The translations under genes and the position numbers were made by a program. This document shows, in pieces, positions 1 to 5,579 of a stretch of 6,764 bases of DNA (position 1 is its first letter; every line of letters starts with the position of its first letter). The stretch is from CAZPEV01 sp964585635 (lineage in GTDB: Bacteria; Zixibacteria; MSB-5A5; GN15; JAAZOE01), in NCBI GenBank assembly GCA_964585635.1, contig CAZPEV010000173.1, positions 1-6,764 of the forward strand, given 5' to 3'. The notes beneath the pieces were generated by a model. The model worked only from the letters and a program-made list of their open reading frames with translations, made no database searches and was not told where the DNA came from.

Positions 1-63
1 GCCGTTGTACGAGAAACTTACCTTTTCGCACATGACCACCGGTTGAATAGCGCCGTCACTCAT
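1..63 (-). CDS. znuC: Zinc ABC transporter ATP-binding protein, N-terminal fragment (ZnuC-like)
   Basis: Only the first 21 codons are in the window; the gene runs off the left edge. The reading begins MSDGAIQPVVMCEKVSFSYNG, whose end (VSFSYNG) is the usual first strand of an ABC ATPase just before the Walker A loop, which itself lies outside the window. The ATG at 63-61 overlaps the znuA stop codon by 8 nt and has a GGGAG Shine-Dalgarno at 74-70 with 6 nt spacing, so translation is probably coupled to znuA. In this position, right after a zinc-binding protein, the expected product is the cytoplasmic ATPase that powers import through a ZnuB permease. The assignment rests on context plus a short typical motif; a manganese or iron ABC ATPase of the same family cannot be excluded. 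Confidence 0.75.
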   Translation of the reverse strand, partial: MSDGAIQPVVMCEKVSFSYNG

Positions 64-1000
64 GTGAGACTCCCTGGCCTTTGCTCCTCCCCGGACTTAA
101 GGCATCCCGAATAATGGTCGCCATCTGCACCAGATTATTCAGATAGTCATACGCCAGCGGATCAAGGATGGTCGTCCCGACGCTGATTTCACGGGCCACC
201 GCCTCGGCGGTCTTGCTGGATACCTCGCGCTGGACAAAAACCGTCGCGGCGCGGTCTTTCCTGGCTTGAGCAATAATATCGCCCAATCGCGCCGCTCCCG
301 GCTCTTTCCCCTCGACTTCCACGGCCACCTGGCGCAGATGGTACCGGTCAGCAAGATAACCATAGGCCGGATGATAGACATAGATGGCGGCGCCGGCGTA
401 TGGCGCCAATATGGCGGCGACAGTCGAATCGGCCCGGTCTAAATCGGCGGCGAAAGTGGCATAATTGGCATTATAGTCGCCGGCATGGATGGAATCGAGT
501 CGGATCAGAGCGTCGCGGATATGCCGGGCCTGTATTTTAACCATCTGGGGGTCAAGCCAGATATGGGGGTCTCGTCCACCTTCATCGGCCTGCGGATCCG
601 GGGCGCGGTGCGGCTCATCCATTTGCCGCAGAGTGATTCCTACTCGGGTATCGACGACCGTGAAGCGCTTGGTCATGGCCGCTGTCATCGACAAGATCCG
701 GTCTTCGAACGGCAGGCCGATCTGAAAGTAGAGGTCGGCATCAAACAGCCGGGCCAGATCTTTCGGCGTTGGATCATAGGTTTCATGCGATTGCCCCGGC
801 GGGATCAGGACACTGACATCGACATGGGAACCGCCCACCCGCTCCACGAAATAGGCCTGGGGCGGAATCGCCACAAAGGCGGTTATTTTCCCCCGTATGC
901 CGCCACTATCGCCGCCGATCACCGGCGCAATGGCGGCTGCCGGCACCAATAAAATGGCCAGGGCGACCAACCTGATATTTTTAAATTCATTAGGCTTCAC
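56..1000 (-). CDS. znuA: Periplasmic zinc-binding protein of a metal ABC transporter (ZnuA-like)
   Basis: This is a cluster A-I (TroA/ZnuA) solute-binding protein that captures Zn2+ in the periplasm and hands it to the inner-membrane ABC permease. Numbering from the GTG at 1000 (314 aa), the N-terminus MKPNEFKNIRLVALAILLVP is a clear export signal, basic then hydrophobic, with cleavage likely near residue 26-30. Expected metal ligands are all visible: His72 in PGQSHETYDPTPKD, His146 in DPHIWLDP, His210 in YVYHPAYGYLADRY and Asp280 in LDPLAYDYLNNL. A short Asp/Glu/His-containing loop (about residues 126-144) precedes the second His, at the place of the longer His-rich loop of ZnuA. The GTG start is preferred because GGGGA sits 6 nt upstream and the signal peptide then begins correctly; an in-frame ATG at 1054 would add 18 residues and overlap the upstream gene. 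It lies 31 nt after the RHH gene and overlaps znuC. Manganese is a less likely substrate. Confidence 0.92.
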   Translation of the reverse strand: MKPNEFKNIRLVALAILLVPAAAIAPVIGGDSGGIRGKITAFVAIPPQAYFVERVGGSHVDVSVLIPPGQSHETYDPTPKDLARLFDADLYFQIGLPFEDRILSMTAAMTKRFTVVDTRVGITLRQMDEPHRAPDPQADEGGRDPHIWLDPQMVKIQARHIRDALIRLDSIHAGDYNANYATFAADLDRADSTVAAILAPYAGAAIYVYHPAYGYLADRYHLRQVAVEVEGKEPGAARLGDIIAQARKDRAATVFVQREVSSKTAEAVAREISVGTTILDPLAYDYLNNLVQMATIIRDALSPGRSKGQGVSHE

Positions 1001-1006
1001 GTTCAA

Positions 1007-1011
1007 TCCCC
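1007..1011 (-). promoter_or_regulatory. Ribosome binding site deciding the znuA start
   Basis: GGGGA on the minus strand lies 6 nt before GTG (1000-998). The competing in-frame ATG at 1054 lies inside the preceding gene and would put 18 polar residues before the signal peptide. This supports the GTG. Confidence 0.6.
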
Positions 1012-1031
1012 GGTTTGAATCGCCGACAGCT

Positions 1032-1313
1032 TCAATGCTCGGCCATCGGTTCATCGCCGGTGCGCGAACAGCTCAGATACAACTCTTTACAGTTGCGACA
1101 CTTCTGAATCGTGTGATCGGCGGCAAATCGATTCCAGTGTTCTTTTTGACTGGGTGACATGATGCCGGTCCCTTGGCAGAGAGGACAGGCGGCACCCAAC
1201 GCGGCGGTCACCGCCGCCCGAATGAATTCCGAACGATTGGAAATATCTTTCAACGCCTCCGACAGTGACTCGTCTACCTTGAACGTGATAATCTCGGATT
1301 TGCTCCTGCGCAT
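1032..1313 (-). CDS. Ribbon-helix-helix regulator with C-terminal zinc-ribbon-like module
   Basis: A 93-residue protein and the first gene of the zinc operon. Residues 5-40 fit a ribbon-helix-helix (CopG/Arc/NikR-type) DNA-binding fold: a strand EIITFKVDE, helix SLSEALKDI, then the typical turn NRSEFIRAAV starting the second helix. Such proteins bind operators as dimers, with the strand pair in the major groove. The remainder is a small metal-site candidate: CPLC (Cys43, Cys46) and CRNC (Cys72, Cys75), with a further Cys82 and nearby His59 and His67. C-x2-C-x25-C-x2-C is what a structural or sensory zinc site looks like. The start has AGGGAGA 5 nt upstream of the ATG. Small RHH proteins with this cysteine layout exist as uncharacterised CopG-family proteins; my inference, from the znuA/znuC neighbours and the palindrome in the promoter, is a zinc-responsive autoregulator. 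It is not NikR: the NikR C-terminal ACT-like nickel domain is absent. Confidence 0.8.
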   Translation of the reverse strand: MRRSKSEIITFKVDESLSEALKDISNRSEFIRAAVTAALGAACPLCQGTGIMSPSQKEHWNRFAADHTIQKCRNCKELYLSCSRTGDEPMAEH

Positions 1314-1342
1314 ATCGGTCTCCCTGAATGACCCCTCCCCCC

Positions 1343-1372
1343 ATATTATTACAATGTAATACGCGCCGTCAA
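1343..1372 (-). promoter_or_regulatory. Putative sigma70-like promoter of the RHH-znuA-znuC operon
   Basis: On the minus strand TTGACG (1372-1367) matches a -35 box. An extended -10 follows: TG at 1353-1352 then AATAAT at 1350-1345 (16-nt spacer); TAATAT at 1348-1343 (18-nt spacer) is an alternative. Transcription would start near 1336-1339, giving a leader of about 25 nt with a good Shine-Dalgarno before the ATG at 1313. No transcript data; judged by consensus match only. Confidence 0.55.
1347..1361. promoter_or_regulatory. Perfect 15-bp palindrome, candidate operator
   Basis: TATTACA-A-TGTAATA is a 7+1+7 perfect inverted repeat. It overlaps the -10 region of the operon promoter and lies 34 nt from the RHH start codon, so a bound dimer would block RNA polymerase. 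The probable ligand is the RHH protein encoded by the first gene (autoregulation); a Fur-family Zur would be the other choice. It also lies in the shared intergenic region with the divergent pirin gene. Confidence 0.55.
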
Positions 1373-1382
1373 GAAGATTATT

Positions 1383-1397
1383 TGAGGATTCTCCTCA
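1383..1397. repeat. Short inverted repeat upstream of the pirin gene
   Basis: TGAGGA-TTC-TCCTCA forms a perfect 6-bp inverted repeat with a 3-nt centre, between the two divergent transcription units. It could be a second operator or the stem of a small hairpin in the pirin leader. No recognised regulator site matches it, and I see no strong promoter for pirin in 1373-1461. Confidence 0.35.
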
Positions 1398-1461
1398 CGT
1401 TCGAAGGACCCGCGTCGTACCATGATTGGAAAATAAATGCCTGTTTGGGGAGCCAAGGGTA

Positions 1462-2160
1462 ATGATGTCCATTCGCCGGTCCGAGGAAAGAGGCCATGTT
1501 GACCATGGCTGGTTGAAATCGTTCCACACCTTCTCTTTCGCCGATTATTATGATCCGCAACACATGGGGTTTCGGGCGCTGCGCGTGTTAAATGAGGACC
1601 GGGTTCAGCCGGGAGGGGAATTTGGTATGCACCCCCATCGCGACATGGAGATCATCTCCTATGTCATGCAGGGGGCGCTGAGCCATCGCGACAGCATGGG
1701 GAACGGCTCGACCATTTATCGCGGCGACGTGCAGCGGATGACCGCCGGCACCGGGGTACTGCACAGCGAGGCCAACCATTCACCGCTCGAAACGGCCCAT
1801 TTCTTTCAAATCTGGTTTCTGCCGGCCGAAAAAAGGCTTGAGCCGGAATATGAACAACGGGGGTTCTCGGATCAGGATAAGATAAATACTTTTTGCCTGA
1901 TTGCCTCGCCCGATGGACACCGTGGCTCGCTACGGATAAACCAGGACGTCCTGTTTCATGCCTCAATCCTGAATCCGGGAAAGAACTTGGAATATATCCT
2001 CCCTTCCGGGCGCCATGCCTGGATTCAGATCGCTCGCGGCAAGATCATGGTCAATGGTCAGGCTCTCGCCGCCGGTGATGGCGCCGCGATAAGCGAGCAA
2101 GAGGTATTGCAGTTCAGCGCCGCCGAAAAGTCGGAATTCATAATCCTCGACCTTGCCTGA
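1462..2160 (+). CDS. Pirin family protein (YhhW-like bicupin)
   Basis: A 232-residue two-domain cupin of the pirin family, close in length to E. coli YhhW. The N-terminal signature is complete: SEERGHVDHGWLKSFHTFSF, then YYDPQHMGFRALRVLNED. The four metal ligands expected in pirins are His57 and His59 in GMHPHRDME, and His101 and Glu103 in GVLHSEAN, at the same numbers reported for YhhW. The C-terminal cupin (about residues 130-232) is the degenerate half, as usual. YhhW and human pirin can oxidise quercetin in vitro, but cellular roles are unsettled. The protein lacks a signal peptide, so it is cytoplasmic. Two adjacent ATG codons occur at 1462 and 1465; the first aligns with the YhhW start, while AAGGG (1455-1459) is better spaced for the second. 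It is transcribed divergently from the zinc operon, which suggests possible shared regulation but does not prove it. Confidence 0.93.
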   Translation: MMSIRRSEERGHVDHGWLKSFHTFSFADYYDPQHMGFRALRVLNEDRVQPGGEFGMHPHRDMEIISYVMQGALSHRDSMGNGSTIYRGDVQRMTAGTGVLHSEANHSPLETAHFFQIWFLPAEKRLEPEYEQRGFSDQDKINTFCLIASPDGHRGSLRINQDVLFHASILNPGKNLEYILPSGRHAWIQIARGKIMVNGQALAAGDGAAISEQEVLQFSAAEKSEFIILDLA

Positions 2161-2203
2161 CATTCGAATTCTCTAAGTACTTATCTCACAATGAATATGT
2201 CGG

Positions 2204-2217
2204 GCCGGCATTCCGGC
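2204..2217. repeat. GC-rich hairpin between pirin and kdsA
   Basis: GCCGG-CATT-CCGGC makes a perfect 5-bp stem with a 4-nt loop, 43 nt after the pirin stop. No T-run follows on either strand, so it is at best a weak or Rho-assisted terminator. The rest of 2161-2239 holds a 10-bp palindrome TAAGTACTTA (2174-2183) and nothing else I can support. Confidence 0.3.
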
Positions 2218-2239
2218 AGGTTCGCGCCGCTATTCCCCC

Positions 2240-2268
2240 TTGCCGACCGATTGAGGGCCGGTTATATT
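2240..2268 (+). promoter_or_regulatory. Putative sigma70-like promoter of the kdsA operon
   Basis: TTGCCG (2240-2245), a 17-nt spacer, then TATATT (2263-2268). Spacing is ideal and both boxes are good matches. Transcription would start around 2274-2277, at or next to the kdsA ATG (2277), so the message would be leaderless or nearly so. That agrees with the absence of a Shine-Dalgarno before the ATG. Confidence 0.5.
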
Positions 2269-2276
2269 ATCAATCA

Positions 2277-3074
2277 ATGAGTACCCTGATCGATCAGATC
2301 GGCATCGGGAAGAGCTTTTTCCTGATCGCCGGCAATTGCGTCGTCGAGGATGAGGCCACCAGCCTCGAGACGGCCCGCTTTCTGAAAGAGATATGCCGCA
2401 AGTTGGAGCTCCCGCTGGTGTATAAATCATCCTATCGCAAAGCAAACCGCATTTCGGGCAGTTCCTTCGCATCCATCGGCGACCAGGCCGCAATCGACAT
2501 ATTATGCAAGATCAAACGAGACCTATCGTTGCCGATCCTGACCGACGTCCACGAAACCCCCGAAATTGATATCCTGCGCGATATCGACATCCTTCAGATT
2601 CCGGCCTTTCTTTGCCGCCAAACGGAACTGATTCAGGCGGCCGCCGCCACCGGCAAGTGGGTCAATATAAAGAAGGGGCAATTCATGGCCCCGGAGAACA
2701 TGGACGAGGCCGCCGCCAAGGGAGCCAAGCTTAATGGCAAGCGGATGATGCTGACCGAACGGGGAACTTCCTTCGGCTACAACAACCTGATTGTCGATTT
2801 TCGGTCGTTGACCATATTGAAATCGTTCGGCTATCCGGTCATCTTCGACGCCACTCACGCCGTTCAACGGCCGGGGGGCTTGGGGAGCAGTTCCGGCGGC
2901 GATCGGCAGTTCGTCCTGCCGCTGGCCAAAGCGGCGGCGGCGGTGGGAATCGACGGCCTCTTTATTGAAACTCACCCGGAACCATCGCGCGCCAAGTCGG
3001 ACGCCGCCACCCAGATTCCGCTGGAGCAAATGCCGCACCTCCTGGATGAAATAATGAGAATTGTGAGACGATGA
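2277..3074 (+). CDS. kdsA: 3-deoxy-8-phosphooctulonate synthase (Kdo 8-phosphate synthase)
   Basis: KdsA condenses phosphoenolpyruvate with arabinose 5-phosphate to Kdo 8-phosphate in the cytoplasm, committing carbon to the Kdo of the LPS inner core. The 265 residues show the family motifs in order: KANR (55-58), LTDVHE (88-93), IPAFLCRQTEL (108-118), VNIKKGQFMAP (129-139), ERGTSFGYNN (161-170), FDATHAVQRPGG (190-201), FIETHPEP (229-236). The putative metal ligands Cys21, His194, Glu231 and Asp242 are all present, so this is the metal-dependent class; metal-independent enzymes such as that of E. coli carry Asn where Cys21 stands. Oddities: GNC replaces the common GPC around the metal Cys, and Arg54 stands where Asp is usual just before KANR. 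VNIKKGQF separates it from DAHP synthases. There is no Shine-Dalgarno before the ATG and no nearby alternative upstream start. First gene of the operon. Confidence 0.95.
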   Translation: MSTLIDQIGIGKSFFLIAGNCVVEDEATSLETARFLKEICRKLELPLVYKSSYRKANRISGSSFASIGDQAAIDILCKIKRDLSLPILTDVHETPEIDILRDIDILQIPAFLCRQTELIQAAAATGKWVNIKKGQFMAPENMDEAAAKGAKLNGKRMMLTERGTSFGYNNLIVDFRSLTILKSFGYPVIFDATHAVQRPGGLGSSSGGDRQFVLPLAKAAAAVGIDGLFIETHPEPSRAKSDAATQIPLEQMPHLLDEIMRIVRR

Positions 3075-3077
3075 CAG

Positions 3078-3635
3078 ATGCCGAAACCGGCCAAAAGGAA
3101 ATACCTGCCCAAAGCGACCCTGATCAAGAGATTGGCCTCAATCAAGGCCCTGATACTCGACGTCGACGGCGTGCTGACCGACGATCATATCTTTGCCGGG
3201 CCGGACGGCCTGGAGTTGAAGCAGTTCCATATCGGTGATGGCTTGACCATCGTGCTGGCGATGCGGGCCGGGCTGGAAATCATCATCATGTCCAACCGTC
3301 CGTCGGCGGCCACGACCACGCGCATGAACGATCTGAGGGTCAAGCATGTCATCCAGATATCGGGCAGCAAAGACCGACTGGTGCAGGAGTATATCGATCA
3401 GAATAGGCTGCCGATCCGTCTGGAGGAGGCGGCCTTCATCGGCAACGATATCATGGATATTCCGCTGATGCGACGGGTTGGTCTGAAAATATGCGTCAAC
3501 GACGCCTACGATGAACTGAAGGCGATGGTTGATTATGTGACGGCCAAGAAGGGCGGATCGGGGGCGGTCCGCGAGATATTGGAGATGTATTTCACGGGGA
3601 GAGGGCTGAAACCGGCCGATTTTCTAAAGAAATGA
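3078..3635 (+). CDS. kdsC: 3-deoxy-8-phosphooctulonate phosphatase, HAD superfamily (Kdo 8-phosphate phosphatase)
   Basis: KdsC hydrolyses Kdo 8-phosphate, the product of the preceding gene, to free Kdo. It is a capless, tetramer-forming HAD phosphatase; 185 residues is the normal length. HAD motif I is DVDGVLTD with nucleophile Asp28 and acid/base Asp30; motif II is Ser72 in MSNRPS; motif III is Lys98 in SKDR; motif IV is GNDIMD (122-127). The C-terminal tail GGSGAVREILEM, which closes the active site of a neighbouring subunit in this family, is intact. Motif IV reads GND where classical KdsC has GDD, so the usual Mg2+-binding Asp is Asn123. GND versions also occur among KdsC-like phosphatases related to the sialic acid branch, so another 8- or 9-carbon sugar phosphate is conceivable, but the kdsA/kdsD neighbours argue for Kdo 8-phosphate. 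The start is 3 nt after the kdsA stop, with only a weak Shine-Dalgarno, so coupling is likely. Confidence 0.92.
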   Translation: MPKPAKRKYLPKATLIKRLASIKALILDVDGVLTDDHIFAGPDGLELKQFHIGDGLTIVLAMRAGLEIIIMSNRPSAATTTRMNDLRVKHVIQISGSKDRLVQEYIDQNRLPIRLEEAAFIGNDIMDIPLMRRVGLKICVNDAYDELKAMVDYVTAKKGGSGAVREILEMYFTGRGLKPADFLKK

Positions 3636-4591
3636 TCCTCGAAACAGCCAAAGATGTCATCCGCAAGGAGTCGCAGGCGATCGCCGGGCTGCTTGACCGC
3701 TTGGACGAAAATTTCGAGCGGGCGGTCACGGCTATTTTGGCCGTTAGCGGCCGCGTGATTGTCACCGGCATGGGGAAATCGGGACTGATCGGCAAAAAGA
3801 TCGCCGCCACCTTCTCCTCCACCGGCACGCCGGCCGTGTTTTTGCATCCGGCCGAGGCGTTCCATGGCGATCTGGGCATCGTGACGGAGAAGGACATCGT
3901 CCTGGTCATTTCCAAATCGGGCGACACCTCGGAATTGCATCAATTGATCCCGGCTTTCAAGCGGCTGGGGATACCGATTATTCTGCTGACCGGCAAGTGC
4001 GATTCGCCGCTGGTGGAACGGGCCGATATTGTGATCGATTGCACGGTGCCGGCCGAGGCCTGCCCCAACAACCTCGTGCCGACCGCGGCGTCGACAGCGG
4101 CGCTGGTCATGGGTGACGCCCTGGCCGTGGCGCTGTTCCGCATGCGCGGCTTTTCGCCCGAGGATTTCGCCAAGCTGCACCCTGGTGGCGCGCTGGGACG
4201 ACGGCTGCTGATGCGGGTCTCGGACCTGATGCGCACCGGCGATAAGATCCCGACCGTGACCGAAACCACCTCGGTTCAGGACACGCTGATCATCATGTCG
4301 CAGGGACGGTTGGGATCGGCGGTCGTCGTCGACAAGGACGGGCGGATGGACGGAATTTTCACCGACGGCGACCTGCGCCGCCTCCTCGAACGGGGCGGAG
4401 ACTTCTTCCAACGGCCGATCGCCGAGGTCATGACGCGCCGTCCCCGTATCATCAGCCCCGACGCCATCCTCGATGAAGCTCTGGCCCTGTGCGAGCAGTA
4501 CAAGATCACCGTGCTGGTGGCGGTTGACAAGGATAACCGCCCGGTCGGGATCATCCACCTGCACGACCTGCTCACCTCCAAGCTGGTTTGA
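3632..4591 (+). CDS. kdsD: D-arabinose 5-phosphate isomerase
   Basis: KdsD interconverts ribulose 5-phosphate and arabinose 5-phosphate, supplying the substrate of KdsA. The 319 residues hold an N-terminal SIS sugar-isomerase domain (about 25-195) and two CBS domains (about 200-255 and 265-319). Active-site residues known from E. coli KdsD are conserved with a constant offset of 10: Lys49 in GMGKSGLIG, Glu101 in SKSGDTSEL, Glu142 in VPAEACPNN and His183 in LHPGGALGRR. The first CBS domain ends in the typical FTDGDLRRLL. The gene overlaps kdsC by 4 nt (ATGA) and is followed 4 nt later by the acyltransferase gene, so the three kds genes and it are almost certainly one transcript. Having A5P isomerase, synthase and phosphatase together makes a self-contained Kdo module. 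GutQ-type paralogues share this architecture; the location decides for KdsD. Confidence 0.95.
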   Translation: MILETAKDVIRKESQAIAGLLDRLDENFERAVTAILAVSGRVIVTGMGKSGLIGKKIAATFSSTGTPAVFLHPAEAFHGDLGIVTEKDIVLVISKSGDTSELHQLIPAFKRLGIPIILLTGKCDSPLVERADIVIDCTVPAEACPNNLVPTAASTAALVMGDALAVALFRMRGFSPEDFAKLHPGGALGRRLLMRVSDLMRTGDKIPTVTETTSVQDTLIIMSQGRLGSAVVVDKDGRMDGIFTDGDLRRLLERGGDFFQRPIAEVMTRRPRIISPDAILDEALALCEQYKITVLVAVDKDNRPVGIIHLHDLLTSKLV

Positions 4592-4595
4592 AGCC

Positions 4596-5531
4596 ATGAC
4601 CAAGCGGTGGAAGCACACCCTGGTCTATCTGGCAACCGCATCCCTGGTCAGAATCGGCAATCTCCTTCCCCGCCGGACAGCCCTGCTGATAGGAGAACTC
4701 CTCGGCCTGACTATCTACCGTCTTAAGGGTCGTGAACGGCGGTCGGCGCTGGCCAATTTGCGGCGGGCCTTCGGCCAGGGGTATTCCCCCCTGCGCCGTC
4801 GGGTGATTGCCCGCAAGGCGTACACGACCTTCGGCCGCTCGCTGGTGGAAATGATGCGGCTGCGCAAATGGTACGCTCACCAAATCCGCCCCGAAATCGA
4901 GGTGATCGGCGAGGAGCATTTCCGCTCCGCCTACGAGCGCGGTCGCGGGGTGGTCGTGTTTACCGGGCATATCGGCAACTATGAGCTTCTGGCGACTTAT
5001 GTCGCCCAAGCGGGATACAATACGGCGGTCATCGGCCGCCGCATATACGATCGGCGAATCGACTCGCTTTTGGTCGCCAATCGGACGGCCATGGGGATTT
5101 TGAATCTGCCGTCGGACAGTTCTCCGCTTTCGATTGTGCGTCGCCTGAACGAGGGGTATGCCCTCGGCGTGCTGATCGACACCGATTCGTTTCGGGTGGC
5201 CGGCGAGTTGACCCCGTTTTTCGGCCGGCTGGCCAAAACTCCCACCGGTCCGGCCCAGCTCGGTCTGATCGCCGGGGCGGCTTTTGTCCCAATGTTCTGC
5301 CTGTCGTTTCCGGGGGGAAAATACCGCATCATCATGGGGGAGGAACTGACGCCGCCCTCGTACGACCGCAGCCGGGAGAATGTCTATCGCCTGACCTGCC
5401 GGATGACGCGGATTATCGAGCAGGTAATTCGCGAATATCCCGAGCAATGGATCTGGCCGCACAACCGTTGGCACACCCGGCCCCAAGAGGATGACTGCCG
5501 CTTTCTGGCCTCCCAGGGAATCCGCGTCTGA
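4596..5531 (+). CDS. Lipid A biosynthesis acyltransferase (LpxL/HtrB-like lysophospholipid acyltransferase)
   Basis: A 311-residue LPLAT-superfamily protein of the LpxL/LpxM type. These inner-membrane enzymes transfer a fatty acyl chain from acyl-ACP to a hydroxyacyl chain of a lipid A precursor, on the cytoplasmic face. The catalytic dyad motif H-x4-E is HIGNYE (His125, Glu130), preceded by GVVVFTGHIGN. Further family hallmarks are GVLIDTDS (191-198, where gamma-proteobacterial enzymes usually have DQD), FFGRLAKTPTGPAQL (208-222), the substrate-side region ending in VPMF, and PEQWIWPHNRW (282-292). A hydrophobic N-terminal stretch (about 8-40) fits membrane attachment. The ATG at 4596 follows the kdsD stop by 4 nt with GAAG just upstream; the frame stays open further upstream inside kdsD, but that part is not homologous. 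Which acyl position it modifies (LpxL, LpxM or LpxP role) cannot be told, and a phosphatidylinositol-mannoside-type acyltransferase of the same family is a remote alternative. Confidence 0.88.
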   Translation: MTKRWKHTLVYLATASLVRIGNLLPRRTALLIGELLGLTIYRLKGRERRSALANLRRAFGQGYSPLRRRVIARKAYTTFGRSLVEMMRLRKWYAHQIRPEIEVIGEEHFRSAYERGRGVVVFTGHIGNYELLATYVAQAGYNTAVIGRRIYDRRIDSLLVANRTAMGILNLPSDSSPLSIVRRLNEGYALGVLIDTDSFRVAGELTPFFGRLAKTPTGPAQLGLIAGAAFVPMFCLSFPGGKYRIIMGEELTPPSYDRSRENVYRLTCRMTRIIEQVIREYPEQWIWPHNRWHTRPQEDDCRFLASQGIRV

Positions 5532-5541
5532 AGGGGTTTCA

Positions 5542-5568
5542 TTGATTATGTTGAAATCTATGCATAAT
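5542..5568 (+). promoter_or_regulatory. Possible weak promoter before the DUF116-like gene
   Basis: The 48-nt gap after the acyltransferase stop is clearly more AT-rich than its surroundings and contains TTGATT (5542-5547) and CATAAT (5563-5568), but the 15-nt spacing is short. The gene may instead be read through from the kds operon. Low confidence. Confidence 0.22.
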
Positions 5569-5579
5569 GATGGACAACG

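Noticed and set aside
485..952. A 155-codon plus-strand frame opposite znuA
   Set aside because: Fully antisense to znuA, no domain, no ribosome binding site of note.
1001..1054. Upstream ATG extension of znuA
   Set aside because: It would put 18 polar residues before the signal peptide and overlap the RHH gene; the GTG at 1000 has a well-spaced GGGGA.
4473..4595. Upstream extension of the acyltransferase inside kdsD
   Set aside because: The extra 41 residues are a frame-shifted reading of the second CBS domain; the ATG at 4596 gives the normal family length and start.
3533..4618. A 361-codon minus-strand frame opposite kdsD
   Set aside because: It mirrors the coding frame of an unmistakable KdsD; its composition is Arg/His/Gln-rich without motifs.
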